NCBI RefSeq assembly: GCF_005116465.1
Contig: NZ_SWBM01000002.1
Location: forward strand, 467,925-531,924
Length of the DNA: 64,000 bases
Reading direction: 5' to 3'
Source of the DNA: Robertmurraya kyonggiensis
GTDB lineage: Bacteria > Bacillota > Bacilli > Bacillales > Cytobacillaceae
Part shown: positions 17,362 to 27,379 of the stretch, piece after piece
How the letters are laid out: each line of letters begins with the position of its first letter
Position numbering within the stretch: the first letter of the stretch is position 1
Translations under genes and position numbers: made by a program
Notes under the pieces: generated by a model
Told to the model about the DNA's origin: nothing
The model's input: the letters and a program-made list of their open reading frames with translations, nothing else
Database searches by the model: none

Positions 17362-19473
17362 TTACTGCCCAATCTTCTCCTTCGTCCAATTCCAGAGCCA
17401 GACTGTGTCATCCTTGAATTGCTCCATTACTTGTTTCCATTTTGGAGTCTCTTCCTTAATTACCTCTTTCAGAACTTCCGTTTTTTCCTTAATCGTTTCG
17501 GTGATTTTCGAATTGCCATTACCATCATCCGATGATTCCTCAACCTCAGAAGAACTATCACTAGCCCCAGCCAGACGAGCATTTACCGATTCCACAGCAA
17601 ACTCACTCTCTTCAATATACGGCAAAGACTTTTCCATTATATCGTGGAAAATCGGCACGACATTGTCCGAGCTACTGTTGGATAAATAATGCTTTCGATC
17701 CGTTTGGTCGTATCCTAACCAAACCGCACCAACCACATTAGGGGTATACCCAACAAACCATTGATCCTTCGAGCCATTTACATCCTTGTATGGCAACTGA
17801 GTCGAACCCGTTTTCCCAGCAATCTCAACACCATCAATCTGAGCTGCTTCACCAGTTCCGGACTCTACGACATTTAATAGCATTGACGTCACTTCACGAG
17901 CAGTCGTTTTGGAAGTAACCTTCTTCGTTTCACCTTTATGCTCAGCAATCACATTTCCGGTCGGCCCGACAATTTCCGTAATCAAATGGCTATCATGGTA
18001 TTTTCCTTCGTTTGCAAAAGTCGAGTAGGCTTCGGCCAACTTTACAGGAGAAATCCCTTTGTGCATTCCGCCTAACGCGATTCCTAAATATTTATCCTCA
18101 TCGGTCAAAGGAATGCCGAATCGATTTAGTGCGTTAATTCCTTTTTCCAATCCCATTTCATTTAACAACCATACCGTTGCTGAATTGATTGAGTCTTGCG
18201 CTGCTTCGTACATTGGCACCTCACCACGATAAACGCCATCCGGGTTTGTCGGTGAATAGTTGCCGTATGTTTGCTTTTCATCTTTCAAGACCGAAGTAAC
18301 CTCATAGCCTTCTTCAATCGCAGGCGTATAAACGGCCAATGGTTTCATTGTTGAACCTGGCTGAGCCTTTAAGTGTGTCGCTCGGTTAAAGCCGCGGAAC
18401 ACATAATCGCCACGACCCCCGACTAATCCAAGGATACCACCCGTTTTTGCATCAAGCATGACGGCGCCACTCTGCACAATCTCGCCGCCACGTCCGCGAG
18501 GGAACGTGGAATCCTTAGCATAGACCTCTTCCATTGACGATTGGATATTCTGGTCCATATTTGTATAGATTTTATAGCCTCTTGTTAAAATCTCTTCCTG
18601 TGTTAATCCGTATTCATTAATCGCTTCATCTAATACTGCATCCACGTAATAAGGATAGTCCCGCTTAATGAAGCTTCCGCCGCCATCTTCCAATTTAATC
18701 TCTTCAGCCTTAGCTGCCTTAAGCTCCTCGTCCGTAATAAAGCCCATATCCTTCATCCGGCCTAAAACAACATCTCTTCGTTCAAGGGCACGATCCATAT
18801 GCTTATATGGGTCACGTGCAGAAGGGGACTGGAGAAGTCCAGCTAATAAAGCAGCTTCACTAATCGTGACATCTCCAATATCTTTATTGAAATATTTTTT
18901 CGACGCATTGCTAATTCCCCAAGCCCCACTTCCGAAATAGACCTGGTTAATATACATTTCCAGAATCTCGTCCTTTTTGTACGTCTTTTCAAGCTCTAAT
19001 GCTAAAAATAGTTCCTCAGCCTTGCGTCGATACGTTTGCTCTGGAGAAAGCAAGGCGTTTTTCGCCAGCTGCTGCGTAATCGTACTTCCTCCGCCAGTGA
19101 TTCTTCCGGCTAAAAGGTTTTTGAAAAACACTCGCACAATCCCTTGTAAATCAAAGCCGTTATGTTCATAAAAACGGTGGTCCTCAATTGCCACTACGGC
19201 ATTTCGAACATGCTCGGGGATCTCCGAGCCACTCACACCTGACGTTCGATTCGTCGTGATGTTCGTTGCGACCTTGCCGTCCTTGTCATAAATGACGGTA
19301 GGTTGGTTTAAGCCAGCTTTCAATGATTCCACATTGGCTTGGCTCGCCAACACGGCAAAATAAATGATCGCAAAAAGAATAACGGATAAACCTAATAATA
19401 GTAATATTTGTGTAAAATGCATTTTCTTCCAAAAACGCACGAATTGTTCCCAATAGGGTCTTAATCTTTCCAT
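17362..19473 (-). CDS. Class A penicillin-binding protein (PbpF/PbpG-like)
   Basis: Bifunctional peptidoglycan synthase, 703 aa. Parts in order: short cytoplasmic tail, one TM helix (about 22-45), GT51 glycosyltransferase domain with EDHRFYEHNGFD and GGSTITQQLAKN, then the transpeptidase domain with SxxK in GSTMKP, SxN in SIN and KTGS (KTGSTQLP), and a low-complexity Ser/Glu tail ending in a Lys/Trp-rich helix. The ATG at 19473 follows CGGGAGATAA; an in-frame TTG 18 bases upstream would place the ribosome site inside the gene. Length fits PBP2c/2d of B. subtilis; which paralogue it is cannot be settled here. It is the first gene of the segment between ctpB and minJ. Confidence 0.9.
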   Translation of the reverse strand: MERLRPYWEQFVRFWKKMHFTQILLLLGLSVILFAIIYFAVLASQANVESLKAGLNQPTVIYDKDGKVATNITTNRTSGVSGSEIPEHVRNAVVAIEDHRFYEHNGFDLQGIVRVFFKNLLAGRITGGGSTITQQLAKNALLSPEQTYRRKAEELFLALELEKTYKKDEILEMYINQVYFGSGAWGISNASKKYFNKDIGDVTISEAALLAGLLQSPSARDPYKHMDRALERRDVVLGRMKDMGFITDEELKAAKAEEIKLEDGGGSFIKRDYPYYVDAVLDEAINEYGLTQEEILTRGYKIYTNMDQNIQSSMEEVYAKDSTFPRGRGGEIVQSGAVMLDAKTGGILGLVGGRGDYVFRGFNRATHLKAQPGSTMKPLAVYTPAIEEGYEVTSVLKDEKQTYGNYSPTNPDGVYRGEVPMYEAAQDSINSATVWLLNEMGLEKGINALNRFGIPLTDEDKYLGIALGGMHKGISPVKLAEAYSTFANEGKYHDSHLITEIVGPTGNVIAEHKGETKKVTSKTTAREVTSMLLNVVESGTGEAAQIDGVEIAGKTGSTQLPYKDVNGSKDQWFVGYTPNVVGAVWLGYDQTDRKHYLSNSSSDNVVPIFHDIMEKSLPYIEESEFAVESVNARLAGASDSSSEVEESSDDGNGNSKITETIKEKTEVLKEVIKEETPKWKQVMEQFKDDTVWLWNWTKEKIGQ

Positions 19474-20003
19474 ATTTATCTCCCGTTTCAATCATTCTCG
19501 TCCTACAAATAAAAACAATCTTTCTCATGATATGAAGTCTTCAAAAATTTAGACCAGTAATTTGGTTATCTCTCATTATACATCAAAGGAAAGCAGTGCA
19601 TAGTCACTATAATAGACATCATTATAGATCAATCTTTTAGATAGATACAGAATAGAAGACTGGTCTTTTACATATAAATGATGAAAAATCGTCGAAAAGG
19701 ACTATGAATTTTAAGATTTGTAATATAACCCCCGATTAAATTACAAAATGTCTGATTGAAATTCGCAGAATATTCTTCTTTAGACCTATCTCTATCTCCG
19801 TCTTTCTACCTTCCTAATATTTTGAAATCAAGATAAAGATAGGAATATTCTCATAGTGGTTAATAGTTGAATAGATGGGAGAATTTGACGAAATTGTGAA
19901 TGGATGTTAGTTAATATATAGGACTTTAGGTTAAAAATGGAAAATTATATTTATATAGAATTTGCTAGATACATAACACTAGAGCATATGACAAAGGGGA
20001 GAT
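19474..20003. other. Intergenic region, no recognised element
   Basis: An AT-rich divergent spacer of 530 bp between the pbp gene and the VWA lipoprotein gene. It should contain both promoters, but I could not pick convincing boxes, and I see no RNA gene or repeat in it. Confidence 0.4.
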
Positions 20004-21296
20004 ATGAACTTGAAATTCATTCGCATTCTTTTTATTTTCGCAGCATTACTCTTGATTACGGCTTGTGCTGACAAGGAAGCAAAGAAAGAGCAAAAAGAGG
20101 AAGTTGTTGAGGCGGTCAAGCAGGAAAAGAAAGAGAAAGAGAACGTGGAGTACCCAGTAGCGGCTACCACTCCAGAGGAGATTGTTCAGCAATCCAAGGG
20201 AATAAAGGCAGCCAGTGTGACAAAAGAGCTTATGGCTGATTTTGAAGCAGAGGGAATGACCCCAGATGAAATCTACAATGGTCTCGTCCATTGGTTTGCA
20301 CAGGATTATCAAGACGCATATGCACAGCTTCGTGACTTCGATCCTGATTATGGGGAACTGGATATCACAAAAGGCGAAGAGAACAAGGTTAAAAATATTG
20401 CGATCCATTTGGATTCTAGTGGAAGTATGGCTGCAGCAGTACCTGGCGGGATCAAAATGGATCTCTCGAAAGGCGCATTAAAGCAATATGCATCAGGGTT
20501 GCCAAGTGACAGCTTGATCTCGTTACGCGTGTATGGTCACAAAGGAACGGGGAACGATTCGGATAAGGCGTTATCTTGTTCAAGCACGGAAATGATGTAT
20601 ACAGCGAGTACATACAATGAAGCGACATTCTCTAGTGCCTTAGAAAAATTTAAGCCGAGTGGCTGGACGCCTCTTGCAGCCTCGATTCAAAAAGCGTATG
20701 AGGATTTAAAAGCAACAGCCACCGATCAAACGGAAAACATTTTATTCGTGGTCAGCGATGGAATTGAAACCTGTGGTGGAAATCCAGTGGAGGAAGCTCG
20801 TAAACTAGCAGAATCTGATTTGAACATTAAGGTCAATATCATCGGGTTTAACGTAGATGATGCTGGCCAGCGGCAGTTGAAGGAAACAGCGGAAGCAGGG
20901 AATGGGGAATATTTTACCGTCAATTCCAATATTGATTTGACGAATACGATTGATCAATTGCTGACAGATGCAAGAAAGAATTATGAGAGCAACTTTAAAA
21001 AGGCTGGATTAGGTACAAAGGTTAACTTTCGACTAGTGGAGATAACGGATGAAATTGCTGATTTAGGTTATGAATTTAACGATGTTATTGAAGAGGAAAA
21101 CAGCCTTTTGTCTGACGCAGCGTATGAGCTCAACTTAGCAGAAAAGATTTCGGAAGAAGACCATGCTGCCATTGAACAATTGATTGAACAGCGTTATGAG
21201 AGTCTTCGCCAATTCAAGGAAACGTTGCTTCAAGAAGCCAATGAGAAAAATGAACTGAAACATCAAGAACTTATATCAATCATCACTAATAGCTAA
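20004..21296 (+). CDS. VWA-domain lipoprotein
   Basis: Membrane-anchored extracellular protein of 430 aa. The signal peptide ends in lipobox ITAC (Cys21), followed by a Lys/Glu-rich linker and a von Willebrand factor A domain (about 130-310). The metal-ion adhesion site is visible as DSSGSM at about 136-141, with the later Thr in SGWTPLA and Asp in VSDGIETCGG. The C-terminal part is helical and charged. VWA lipoproteins mediate protein-protein contacts; the ligand is unknown. GGGGAGAT precedes the ATG. It stands directly before the Tad cluster and may be an accessory adhesin, though repeats separate it from the operon. Confidence 0.85.
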   Translation: MNLKFIRILFIFAALLLITACADKEAKKEQKEEVVEAVKQEKKEKENVEYPVAATTPEEIVQQSKGIKAASVTKELMADFEAEGMTPDEIYNGLVHWFAQDYQDAYAQLRDFDPDYGELDITKGEENKVKNIAIHLDSSGSMAAAVPGGIKMDLSKGALKQYASGLPSDSLISLRVYGHKGTGNDSDKALSCSSTEMMYTASTYNEATFSSALEKFKPSGWTPLAASIQKAYEDLKATATDQTENILFVVSDGIETCGGNPVEEARKLAESDLNIKVNIIGFNVDDAGQRQLKETAEAGNGEYFTVNSNIDLTNTIDQLLTDARKNYESNFKKAGLGTKVNFRLVEITDEIADLGYEFNDVIEEENSLLSDAAYELNLAEKISEEDHAAIEQLIEQRYESLRQFKETLLQEANEKNELKHQELISIITNS

Positions 21297-21354
21297 GGTT
21301 GTTTTTGTGGAGGTTGTGGTTTTTCTTAAAAAACTTAAAGCCGATAGGTGTTCC

Positions 21355-21550
21355 CATTTAACCGGAGAAATTCCGTTTATTTTGAAATATATATAAGGAT
21401 TAGGTGAAATAGACGGAGATTTTCCGCTTAAATGACCTAACCAATCTTAAAATCACGAAAATGGATAGCTTAACCGGAAAAATTCCGCTTGTTTGTAAGG
21501 AAATAGGTAAATTTCTTGATTTAGCCGGAGTTTTTCCACCTATTTTTCAA
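21355..21550 (+). repeat. 112-bp dispersed repeat, copy set 1 (left of Tad genes)
   Basis: ACCGGAGAAATTCCG at 21361 recurs as ACCGGAAAAATTCCG 112 bp later, with ACGGAGATTTTCCGCTTAAA between. The reverse complement of the same unit occurs at 27380-27645. The units contain many CCGGAnnnnTCCG and CGGAnnnTTCCG half-palindromes. The remaining bases 21297-21629 show no other feature. Confidence 0.8.
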
Positions 21551-21629
21551 TGAAATAATTTTAACAGAGCTAATATCAAAAGCAACCAAGTTTGAGAAAA
21601 GAGCCATTGCTAAAGAAAGGAGTGCGTCC

Positions 21630-22331
21630 ATGCAGGTCGTTGTCGATGAATCATTAGGATTACCAAGTGAAGTGGTGAAGGGTGCCATCATTAAAAAAGC
21701 GAGGCTGAAAAATGATGCATCTTTACCTGTGGTTGTTCAAAAGGAAACGGGTGGGCTTATCGCCAAAAAGCTCACATTGGAAAAAAGGAGTAAAGAGTTA
21801 GAGATAGAGGAAATGACTGAGCTTTTAGAGCAGCATGAAGAGATTCTTTATGTATACGATGCTCATGTTATCAATGAAGGCTGGTTGAGACGATTACGGA
21901 CGTGGGTGTATCCGAATCGGAAGCTGTTCTTGCTAGATGGTTCAGACAATCGTGCCTTTACCATCTATTTTTTAGAGAAATTAAAAGAAAAATCTCTTGA
22001 GGAACTCTATCGTTCCAGTCCACATCAGAATAAAAAGTTCACCCTCACCAATGATTCAAAATATCAATCTAATTATCTACTTTTAAAAAAACTCAAACAA
22101 AAGCAGTACTATCTTTTTGAGAATAAGAGACAGGTCAAGATTGTTTCTGGGAAGAAGCAGGATTTGTTGGAACAATTCTTGAGTTTGCCTTCGCGAGAAA
22201 TCTACATAGCATCTAGAAATCCGATTTCGCACAGTAATAACACCGTGAAATTTTATGAGTTAGAAAAGCATAGTCTTCCTGTTTGTTCAGATCAGACAGA
22301 TATTTATATTCCACAATATGAAAACATGTAA
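21630..22331 (+). CDS. Unknown first gene of the Tad cluster
   Basis: Protein of 233 aa with no family I recognise. No signal peptide or membrane helix is evident; it is rich in Lys, Glu and Leu, mixed alpha/beta, and probably cytoplasmic. An Arg/Trp/Tyr-rich stretch (WLRRLRTWVYPNRKLFLLDG) lies near residues 90-110. AAAGGAG precedes the ATG. It lies 15 bp before cpaB and is very likely co-transcribed, so it is probably a Tad accessory or regulatory protein. Function is not assignable from the sequence. Confidence 0.75.
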   Translation: MQVVVDESLGLPSEVVKGAIIKKARLKNDASLPVVVQKETGGLIAKKLTLEKRSKELEIEEMTELLEQHEEILYVYDAHVINEGWLRRLRTWVYPNRKLFLLDGSDNRAFTIYFLEKLKEKSLEELYRSSPHQNKKFTLTNDSKYQSNYLLLKKLKQKQYYLFENKRQVKIVSGKKQDLLEQFLSLPSREIYIASRNPISHSNNTVKFYELEKHSLPVCSDQTDIYIPQYENM

Positions 22332-22346
22332 CGGAGTGACGGATGA

Positions 22347-22976
22347 ATGATAGATGCAAAGCGTAAAGCCATTATTTTCTTAACGATTTCATTTTTATTA
22401 GCCGTTGTAACGGCAGGACTCATACTCGTACAAATTAATGAAGCACAAACAAAGCTTGGAAAGACGGTTCAGGTAGCGGCAGTATCGAAAAGTATTCAGT
22501 CGTATCATGAAATTGGTGATGCGGATGTCACTTGGGTGGAAATGCCTGCTACAAGCGCCTATGAATCTTTTATTACGAACGAACAAGAGCTCGAGGAAGC
22601 TATTTCAGTGGTTAATTTAGAAGAAGGTGAGCTCCTAACGAACTCTCTCGTCAGGAAAAAGCTAGACATTCCTGCGAATGAAAGAGTTGTTTGGTTAAAT
22701 GCGACAGAAATTGTTCTGATTGATCAGCAGGTCGCTGAAGGCGATCGTGTCGATATCGTCATCGTGACGAAGAATGCGGAGGAACAGTTAGAAACGAAGC
22801 GTATGTTAGAGAATATCCCGGTGGTTCAAATCGAAGAGCAAGCAGAAGGTGCGCCAAGGGTGAAGGTGGCCCTCCCGATTGAGGACGCTGAATCCGTGAT
22901 TCATTATCAAAATGCAGCTGTGCAAATTCGTGTTCTTAGAGTAAATCAAGCTTCTGCAGGAACCGAAGGGGTCTAG
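22347..22976 (+). CDS. cpaB: CpaB/RcpC-like Flp pilus assembly protein
   Basis: Membrane-anchored Tad component of 209 aa. One N-terminal TM helix (about residues 9-28) is followed by an SAF/CpaB-type extracellular domain (about 40-115; an antifreeze/SAF fold, with EEGELLTNSLV) and a second beta domain (ERVVWLNATEIVL.. GDRVDIVIV). In Gram-negative systems CpaB works with the secretin; in Gram-positives it probably stabilises the wall-crossing part. The gene lies 50 bp before the ATPase gene tadZ. Confidence 0.82.
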   Translation: MIDAKRKAIIFLTISFLLAVVTAGLILVQINEAQTKLGKTVQVAAVSKSIQSYHEIGDADVTWVEMPATSAYESFITNEQELEEAISVVNLEEGELLTNSLVRKKLDIPANERVVWLNATEIVLIDQQVAEGDRVDIVIVTKNAEEQLETKRMLENIPVVQIEEQAEGAPRVKVALPIEDAESVIHYQNAAVQIRVLRVNQASAGTEGV

Positions 22977-23025
22977 GCTCTGGCCTTTTCCAAACACTGC
23001 AGGAAAACAGGAAGGATGCGTATCG

Positions 23026-24153
23026 TTGAGTAATTTTAAAGGTCTATTCATATCTAAAAATCAAGTGTGGAAAGAGCAATTAAGCAATCTATTAAATGAT
23101 GATCAAATCGAGCTTTCAACGGTTTCAGATTGGAAACGAACCTTTTTAGAGCAGCAGCACTATCATTATATTTTTGTTGATTTGGAGACGATTGATGATC
23201 CGCGAAAGCTTCAAATTCCATCGACCAGCGTTTTAATCGGTTTGACGAGCGAGCATGATTTTGAGATAGGAAGAGAATTGCTTGTTGCGGGTGCGAAGGA
23301 CTTGATTCTATTTCCAGAAGAAGAACATCGCTTGAATCATTTAATAAAAGAATTAAACAACCAGTTTCTTTTTCAAAAAGAAGCGGAGTCTGGGTATGGA
23401 ACGGGTCAAGTTCATGCCTTTTATAGCGCAAAAGGTGGCAGTGGCAAGACGTTGTTGGCCTCAATGGTGGCTCAATCTCTCAGTATTCACCACCAATTGA
23501 AGGTATTGGTGATTGATTTAAATGCTCAATTTGGGAATATCGATGTCCTGTTTGGGAGTCAGCCGTTCCGTTCTTACTATGACTTAATTCCGGTCATGGA
23601 GGAAATGGATATTCGCCATATTCAAAACATTGGTCAATACATAGAGGATGCTAATCTCACCTTGATTACAGGGCCAACCGACCCGGCAAAGGCGGAGCAA
23701 ATTCCCGATGAGTTAATCAGCAGGCTTATTAGAGTGGCGAAAAGCCAATATGACTTTGTCATTCTTGATTTGCCATCTTCCATCAATAATCTTTCATTTA
23801 CAGGCTTAAACGAAGCGACCCATGTGCATTATGTGTTAACGCCCGATAGCTTGGGACTGCGGGCTTATAAATACGCGGCAGAGATGTTTGAGCGTCTCCA
23901 AATTGGAAAAAATGACAATCTTTCGATCATCGTGAACCGTGTCCATTCGAAGCTGGAGTTAACGGAGAAGGATATTTCAAAGATTCTTGATAAAGAAGTT
24001 CATGGACTGATTCATTCTGACTTTTTCTCGATTCAACCAACCCTTAATATGGGAGGAGCCTTTTTTAAAAAAGTAAAAGATAAAGGCTCCACAAAGGTTG
24101 CGAAAGATGTGAAGAAGTATTCAGATGAGCTGATGAAACGGACAATGAGGTGA
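23026..24153 (+). CDS. tadZ: TadZ/CpaE-like ATPase
   Basis: MinD/ParA-type ATPase that localises the Tad machinery, 375 aa, translated from TTG after AGGAAGGATG. The N-terminal part (about 1-115) is a receiver-like domain, as usual in CpaE. The ATPase part has a deviant Walker A SAKGGSGKT (about 137-145), a switch region LVIDLNAQFGNIDVLFG and FVILDLPSS. Located between cpaB and tadA, the normal order. Confidence 0.88.
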   Translation: MSNFKGLFISKNQVWKEQLSNLLNDDQIELSTVSDWKRTFLEQQHYHYIFVDLETIDDPRKLQIPSTSVLIGLTSEHDFEIGRELLVAGAKDLILFPEEEHRLNHLIKELNNQFLFQKEAESGYGTGQVHAFYSAKGGSGKTLLASMVAQSLSIHHQLKVLVIDLNAQFGNIDVLFGSQPFRSYYDLIPVMEEMDIRHIQNIGQYIEDANLTLITGPTDPAKAEQIPDELISRLIRVAKSQYDFVILDLPSSINNLSFTGLNEATHVHYVLTPDSLGLRAYKYAAEMFERLQIGKNDNLSIIVNRVHSKLELTEKDISKILDKEVHGLIHSDFFSIQPTLNMGGAFFKKVKDKGSTKVAKDVKKYSDELMKRTMR

Positions 24154-24157
24154 TGAG

Positions 24158-25492
24158 ATGTCCTGGATTGAAAAAGCAGCGGTAATTGGCGCAAAGAAGA
24201 CACAGCAGGAATGGAATGTTGGGCAATCACAAATTGATGTGTGGGTTCGACATTACAAGGACCGTCTTATTAAGGAAGCGAATCTTGAAACGATTACGAT
24301 GCTACCTCCAGTTGAGCGAAAAAAAACGATTGAACGCTTAGTAACGCAGATGATTAACGAGGAAAAGGTGATCATTACATCTGACCAGATGGAGCAGATT
24401 ATTCAGCAAATTATCAATGAATCGGTCGGATATGGGCCTCTTGAAAGTCTATTGCGAGACGAATCGATTACCGAAATTATGGTCAATGGTCCGAACGAGA
24501 TTTTTATCGAGAAGAACGGAAAAATTGAGAAGACACGGGTAAAGTTCAAGGACGATAATCATGTTCGGCATATTATTGATCGGATTATCGCCCCTTTGGG
24601 CAGAAGAATTGATGAGAGCTCGCCAATGGTCGATGCGAGGCTACAGGATGGAAGCCGTGTGAATGCGGTCATTCCACCGATTAGTGTCGATGGCCCATCG
24701 ATTTCTATCCGGAAATTTCAAAAGGACCCGTATACCTTAGATGACTTGAAAGGCTTTGGTAGCTTTTCAGAAGAAATGGCTGAATTTTTGCAAGGCGCCG
24801 TACAAGCAAAATCCAATATTCTCGTATCCGGTGGAACGGGGAGTGGGAAGACGACTCTGCTGAATGTTCTATCAGGTTCCATTCCGCGAGGCGAGCGGAT
24901 TGTGACGATTGAGGATATGGCAGAGCTTCGATTTACCCATGATAACTTAGTTCGTTTGGAAGCACGCCCGCCGAATATGGAGGGAAAAGGAGAAGTGACG
25001 ATTCGTCATCTTGTGAAAAATGCCTTGCGGATGCGACCAGACCGTATTGTTGTCGGGGAGGTTCGTGGTTCAGAAGCTATCGATATGTTACAGGCGATGA
25101 ACACAGGGCATGAAGGTTCTTTAACGACGATTCACGCGAACAGCCCAAAGGATGCCCTAGGGCGTTTGGAATCGATGGTCATTATGTCGGGCCTTCCGTT
25201 GACGGTAGAGGTAATTCGAGGCTATTTCGTTGGTGCACTTGATTTGATTGTCCAAACCTCAAGATTTTCCGATGGTAAAAGAAGAATCGTTCACATTACT
25301 GAGATTGTCGAGGAACAAGGGGCGATTCAGTTGCGAGATGTGTATCGATTTGAACGCCAAGCAACCCTTGCAGACGGTACGGTTACTGGCCAATTTTTAA
25401 AAACGGATTACACACCAAGAATCATGGAGAGGTTCCAGGCTTTTGGCATTCATTTGGAACAAAGTCGTGTGGAAAGTGGTGTCCTTCCATGA
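24158..25492 (+). CDS. tadA: TadA/CpaF secretion ATPase
   Basis: Hexameric cytoplasmic ATPase powering Flp pilus assembly, 444 aa. It has a helical N-terminal domain and a type II/IV secretion ATPase core: Walker [10 protein letters not shown] (about residues 227-235), Asp box [11 protein letters not shown], Walker [14 protein letters not shown], and His box [23 protein letters not shown] precedes the ATG. Its stop codon overlaps tadB by 4 bp, so the genes are coupled. Confidence 0.95.
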   Translation: MSWIEKAAVIGAKKTQQEWNVGQSQIDVWVRHYKDRLIKEANLETITMLPPVERKKTIERLVTQMINEEKVIITSDQMEQIIQQIINESVGYGPLESLLRDESITEIMVNGPNEIFIEKNGKIEKTRVKFKDDNHVRHIIDRIIAPLGRRIDESSPMVDARLQDGSRVNAVIPPISVDGPSISIRKFQKDPYTLDDLKGFGSFSEEMAEFLQGAVQAKSNILVSGGTGSGKTTLLNVLSGSIPRGERIVTIEDMAELRFTHDNLVRLEARPPNMEGKGEVTIRHLVKNALRMRPDRIVVGEVRGSEAIDMLQAMNTGHEGSLTTIHANSPKDALGRLESMVIMSGLPLTVEVIRGYFVGALDLIVQTSRFSDGKRRIVHITEIVEEQGAIQLRDVYRFERQATLADGTVTGQFLKTDYTPRIMERFQAFGIHLEQSRVESGVLP

Positions 25493-26421
25493 ACTTAAGC
25501 TGGGTTGCCTTAACTGGAAGTCTTTTTACCTTCATTACGGGTATTTACTATATCGTTCAAAGTCGCAAGACGAGGAAAACGTATAAGCAAATGTATTCCT
25601 GGTTTGATAAGAAAAAGCAACAAGAGCGAAGAAGCTTTGTCTTATTGATCGGTGATAAATATGACGACTCGGAACTAGCAGAAACCCTGAAGAAGAAGCT
25701 GATACAAGGGGATATTCCGCTAAAACCGTCTGAGTATATGGGGATTTACATTCTCCTTTTAGCAGCCTTAACCTTTGTCAATGTCACGCTCCTCGGACTT
25801 GTTACGATGATGGGATTCCTATTTGCCTACTTAATCGTGGCGGTGGGATCAAAGCTCTATTTGAGCTCGAGGAAGAACAAGCGAACAGAGAGCTTTAATC
25901 ATCAGCTTCCGGAAGTATGCCGGATGATGGCAAATGGGATTAAGGCGGGACAAACGATTCCCCAAGCGATTGAAATGGTCGGAAGGGATATTAAGGCTCC
26001 TAGTAAACTCGAATTTCAGCAAATGGATTACCAGTTGAAGCTAGGGGATAGCTTAGAGCTCGTCATGAATGAATTTCGCGAAAGAGTTTCCAGCAATGAT
26101 ATCAATATTTTCGTGAGCACGATTTTAATTCAGCAAAGGGTAGGGGGAAATCTCGCCGAGGTTCTCACCAATATGGCAGAAACGCTTGAAGAAAGAAGTC
26201 GGGTGCATAAAGAAATTAAGACGATTACAGCTGAGAGTCGTTCAGTTGCTTACATCCTCATGGGCATGCCGGTATTAATGGCGTTAATGATGAATCTCTT
26301 TATTAAAGGATTCTTAAACGTTCTATTTACACCGTTTGGATTACTGATTTTTGCAGGATTTGCTGCGATGAACTTTGTCGCATTTGTCATTATCAAAAGA
26401 ATTACGACGATAAGGGTGTAA
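25489..26421 (+). CDS. tadB: TadB, Tad inner-membrane platform protein
   Basis: Polytopic membrane protein of 310 aa with a T2SSF/GspF-like domain. Helices are seen near residues 5-22, 85-125 and, at the C-terminus, 255-305 (MGMPVLMALMMNLFIKGF.. LLIFAGFAAMNFVAFVII). The conserved cytoplasmic core contains MMANGIKAGQTIPQAIE and VGGNLAEVLTNMAETLEER. It forms the assembly platform with TadC and interacts with TadA. Overlaps tadA by 4 bp; tadC starts 4 bp after its stop. Confidence 0.92.
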   Translation: MNLSWVALTGSLFTFITGIYYIVQSRKTRKTYKQMYSWFDKKKQQERRSFVLLIGDKYDDSELAETLKKKLIQGDIPLKPSEYMGIYILLLAALTFVNVTLLGLVTMMGFLFAYLIVAVGSKLYLSSRKNKRTESFNHQLPEVCRMMANGIKAGQTIPQAIEMVGRDIKAPSKLEFQQMDYQLKLGDSLELVMNEFRERVSSNDINIFVSTILIQQRVGGNLAEVLTNMAETLEERSRVHKEIKTITAESRSVAYILMGMPVLMALMMNLFIKGFLNVLFTPFGLLIFAGFAAMNFVAFVIIKRITTIRV

Positions 26422-26425
26422 GGCT

Positions 26426-27364
26426 ATGAAATTCTTAAGTCTTTTTTCAAGTGTTATGTTTATCAGTATTCTAATCTTATTGTTTATTGGTTTTGTATTT
26501 TTGTATTTATATATTGCGAAAAAAGATAATTTGCTTAAAGCGAATGGACTTACAGAGAAAAAGAAAAAGAAGAAACAGAATTTGCGCGAGCGTTTTGTTA
26601 TGCCACTGGTGAAGTTGGGGAAAAAAGCTGGTCCCATCGGCATTAATTATCCCTTTTTTACGGATATTCAAAAGACTGAAGTTCTGATTAATCAAGCAGG
26701 GAATCCTTTGGGGATGCATCTCCAGGATTTTTATGGGTTTCGCTTTGTGTTAGCGATGTGTGGTCTTGGTTTTGGGTCATTTTATAGTTTCATAGGTTTT
26801 CCTTTTGCGATGCCGGTTATTCTCTTGGCTATCTTTGGTGGCCTATTCGGACCGAATGTCTGGATTTATTTTAAAGCAAAAAATAGGCAGGAAATGATTA
26901 GTGTGATGATGCCTGATTTTCTTGATACGGTCAGTGTTACCTTGTCGGCGGGGGTCAGCTTAGATGGCGCTTTGAAGCAGGTGACAAAGCAGTTCGAGGG
27001 ACCGTTAAGTGAAGAGATTGACCGTTTTAATCGAGAGATTGAGTTAGGGGTAACCCGCTCGAGTGCGTATCAAGGATTAATTGACCGGAGCTCTTCAAAA
27101 GAGCTGCACTCGCTCGTAAATGCTCTAATGCAAGGTTCTACATTGGGAGTGCCCGTCTCAAGGACATTCAAATTGCAAGCCAGTGACTTACGAGCCACAC
27201 GTGGCTTTGCCGCAAAGGAAAAAGCAGCGAAGGCAAGTCCGCTAATCACGCTTGTGACGACATTTTTTATTGCACCATCCGTTATTGGATTGATATTGGG
27301 ATTGTTGGCGTTGAACCTTATTTATAATCCAGAAGCATTTGGATTGGATCACTTTTTCTTTTAG
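26426..27364 (+). CDS. tadC: TadC, Tad inner-membrane platform protein
   Basis: Second T2SSF-domain platform protein, 312 aa. It has an N-terminal TM helix (about 5-30), a Lys-rich segment, two central helices (about 105-150), the GspF-like core (PDFLDTVSVTLSAGVSLDGALKQV split over about 172-195; ALMQGSTLGVPVSRTF) and a C-terminal helix. This is the last of the tightly packed assembly genes; pilin-type genes follow after the second 112-bp repeat block. Confidence 0.92.
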   Translation: MKFLSLFSSVMFISILILLFIGFVFLYLYIAKKDNLLKANGLTEKKKKKKQNLRERFVMPLVKLGKKAGPIGINYPFFTDIQKTEVLINQAGNPLGMHLQDFYGFRFVLAMCGLGFGSFYSFIGFPFAMPVILLAIFGGLFGPNVWIYFKAKNRQEMISVMMPDFLDTVSVTLSAGVSLDGALKQVTKQFEGPLSEEIDRFNREIELGVTRSSAYQGLIDRSSSKELHSLVNALMQGSTLGVPVSRTFKLQASDLRATRGFAAKEKAAKASPLITLVTTFFIAPSVIGLILGLLALNLIYNPEAFGLDHFFF

Positions 27365-27379
27365 ATGAGTGGGGTGATT

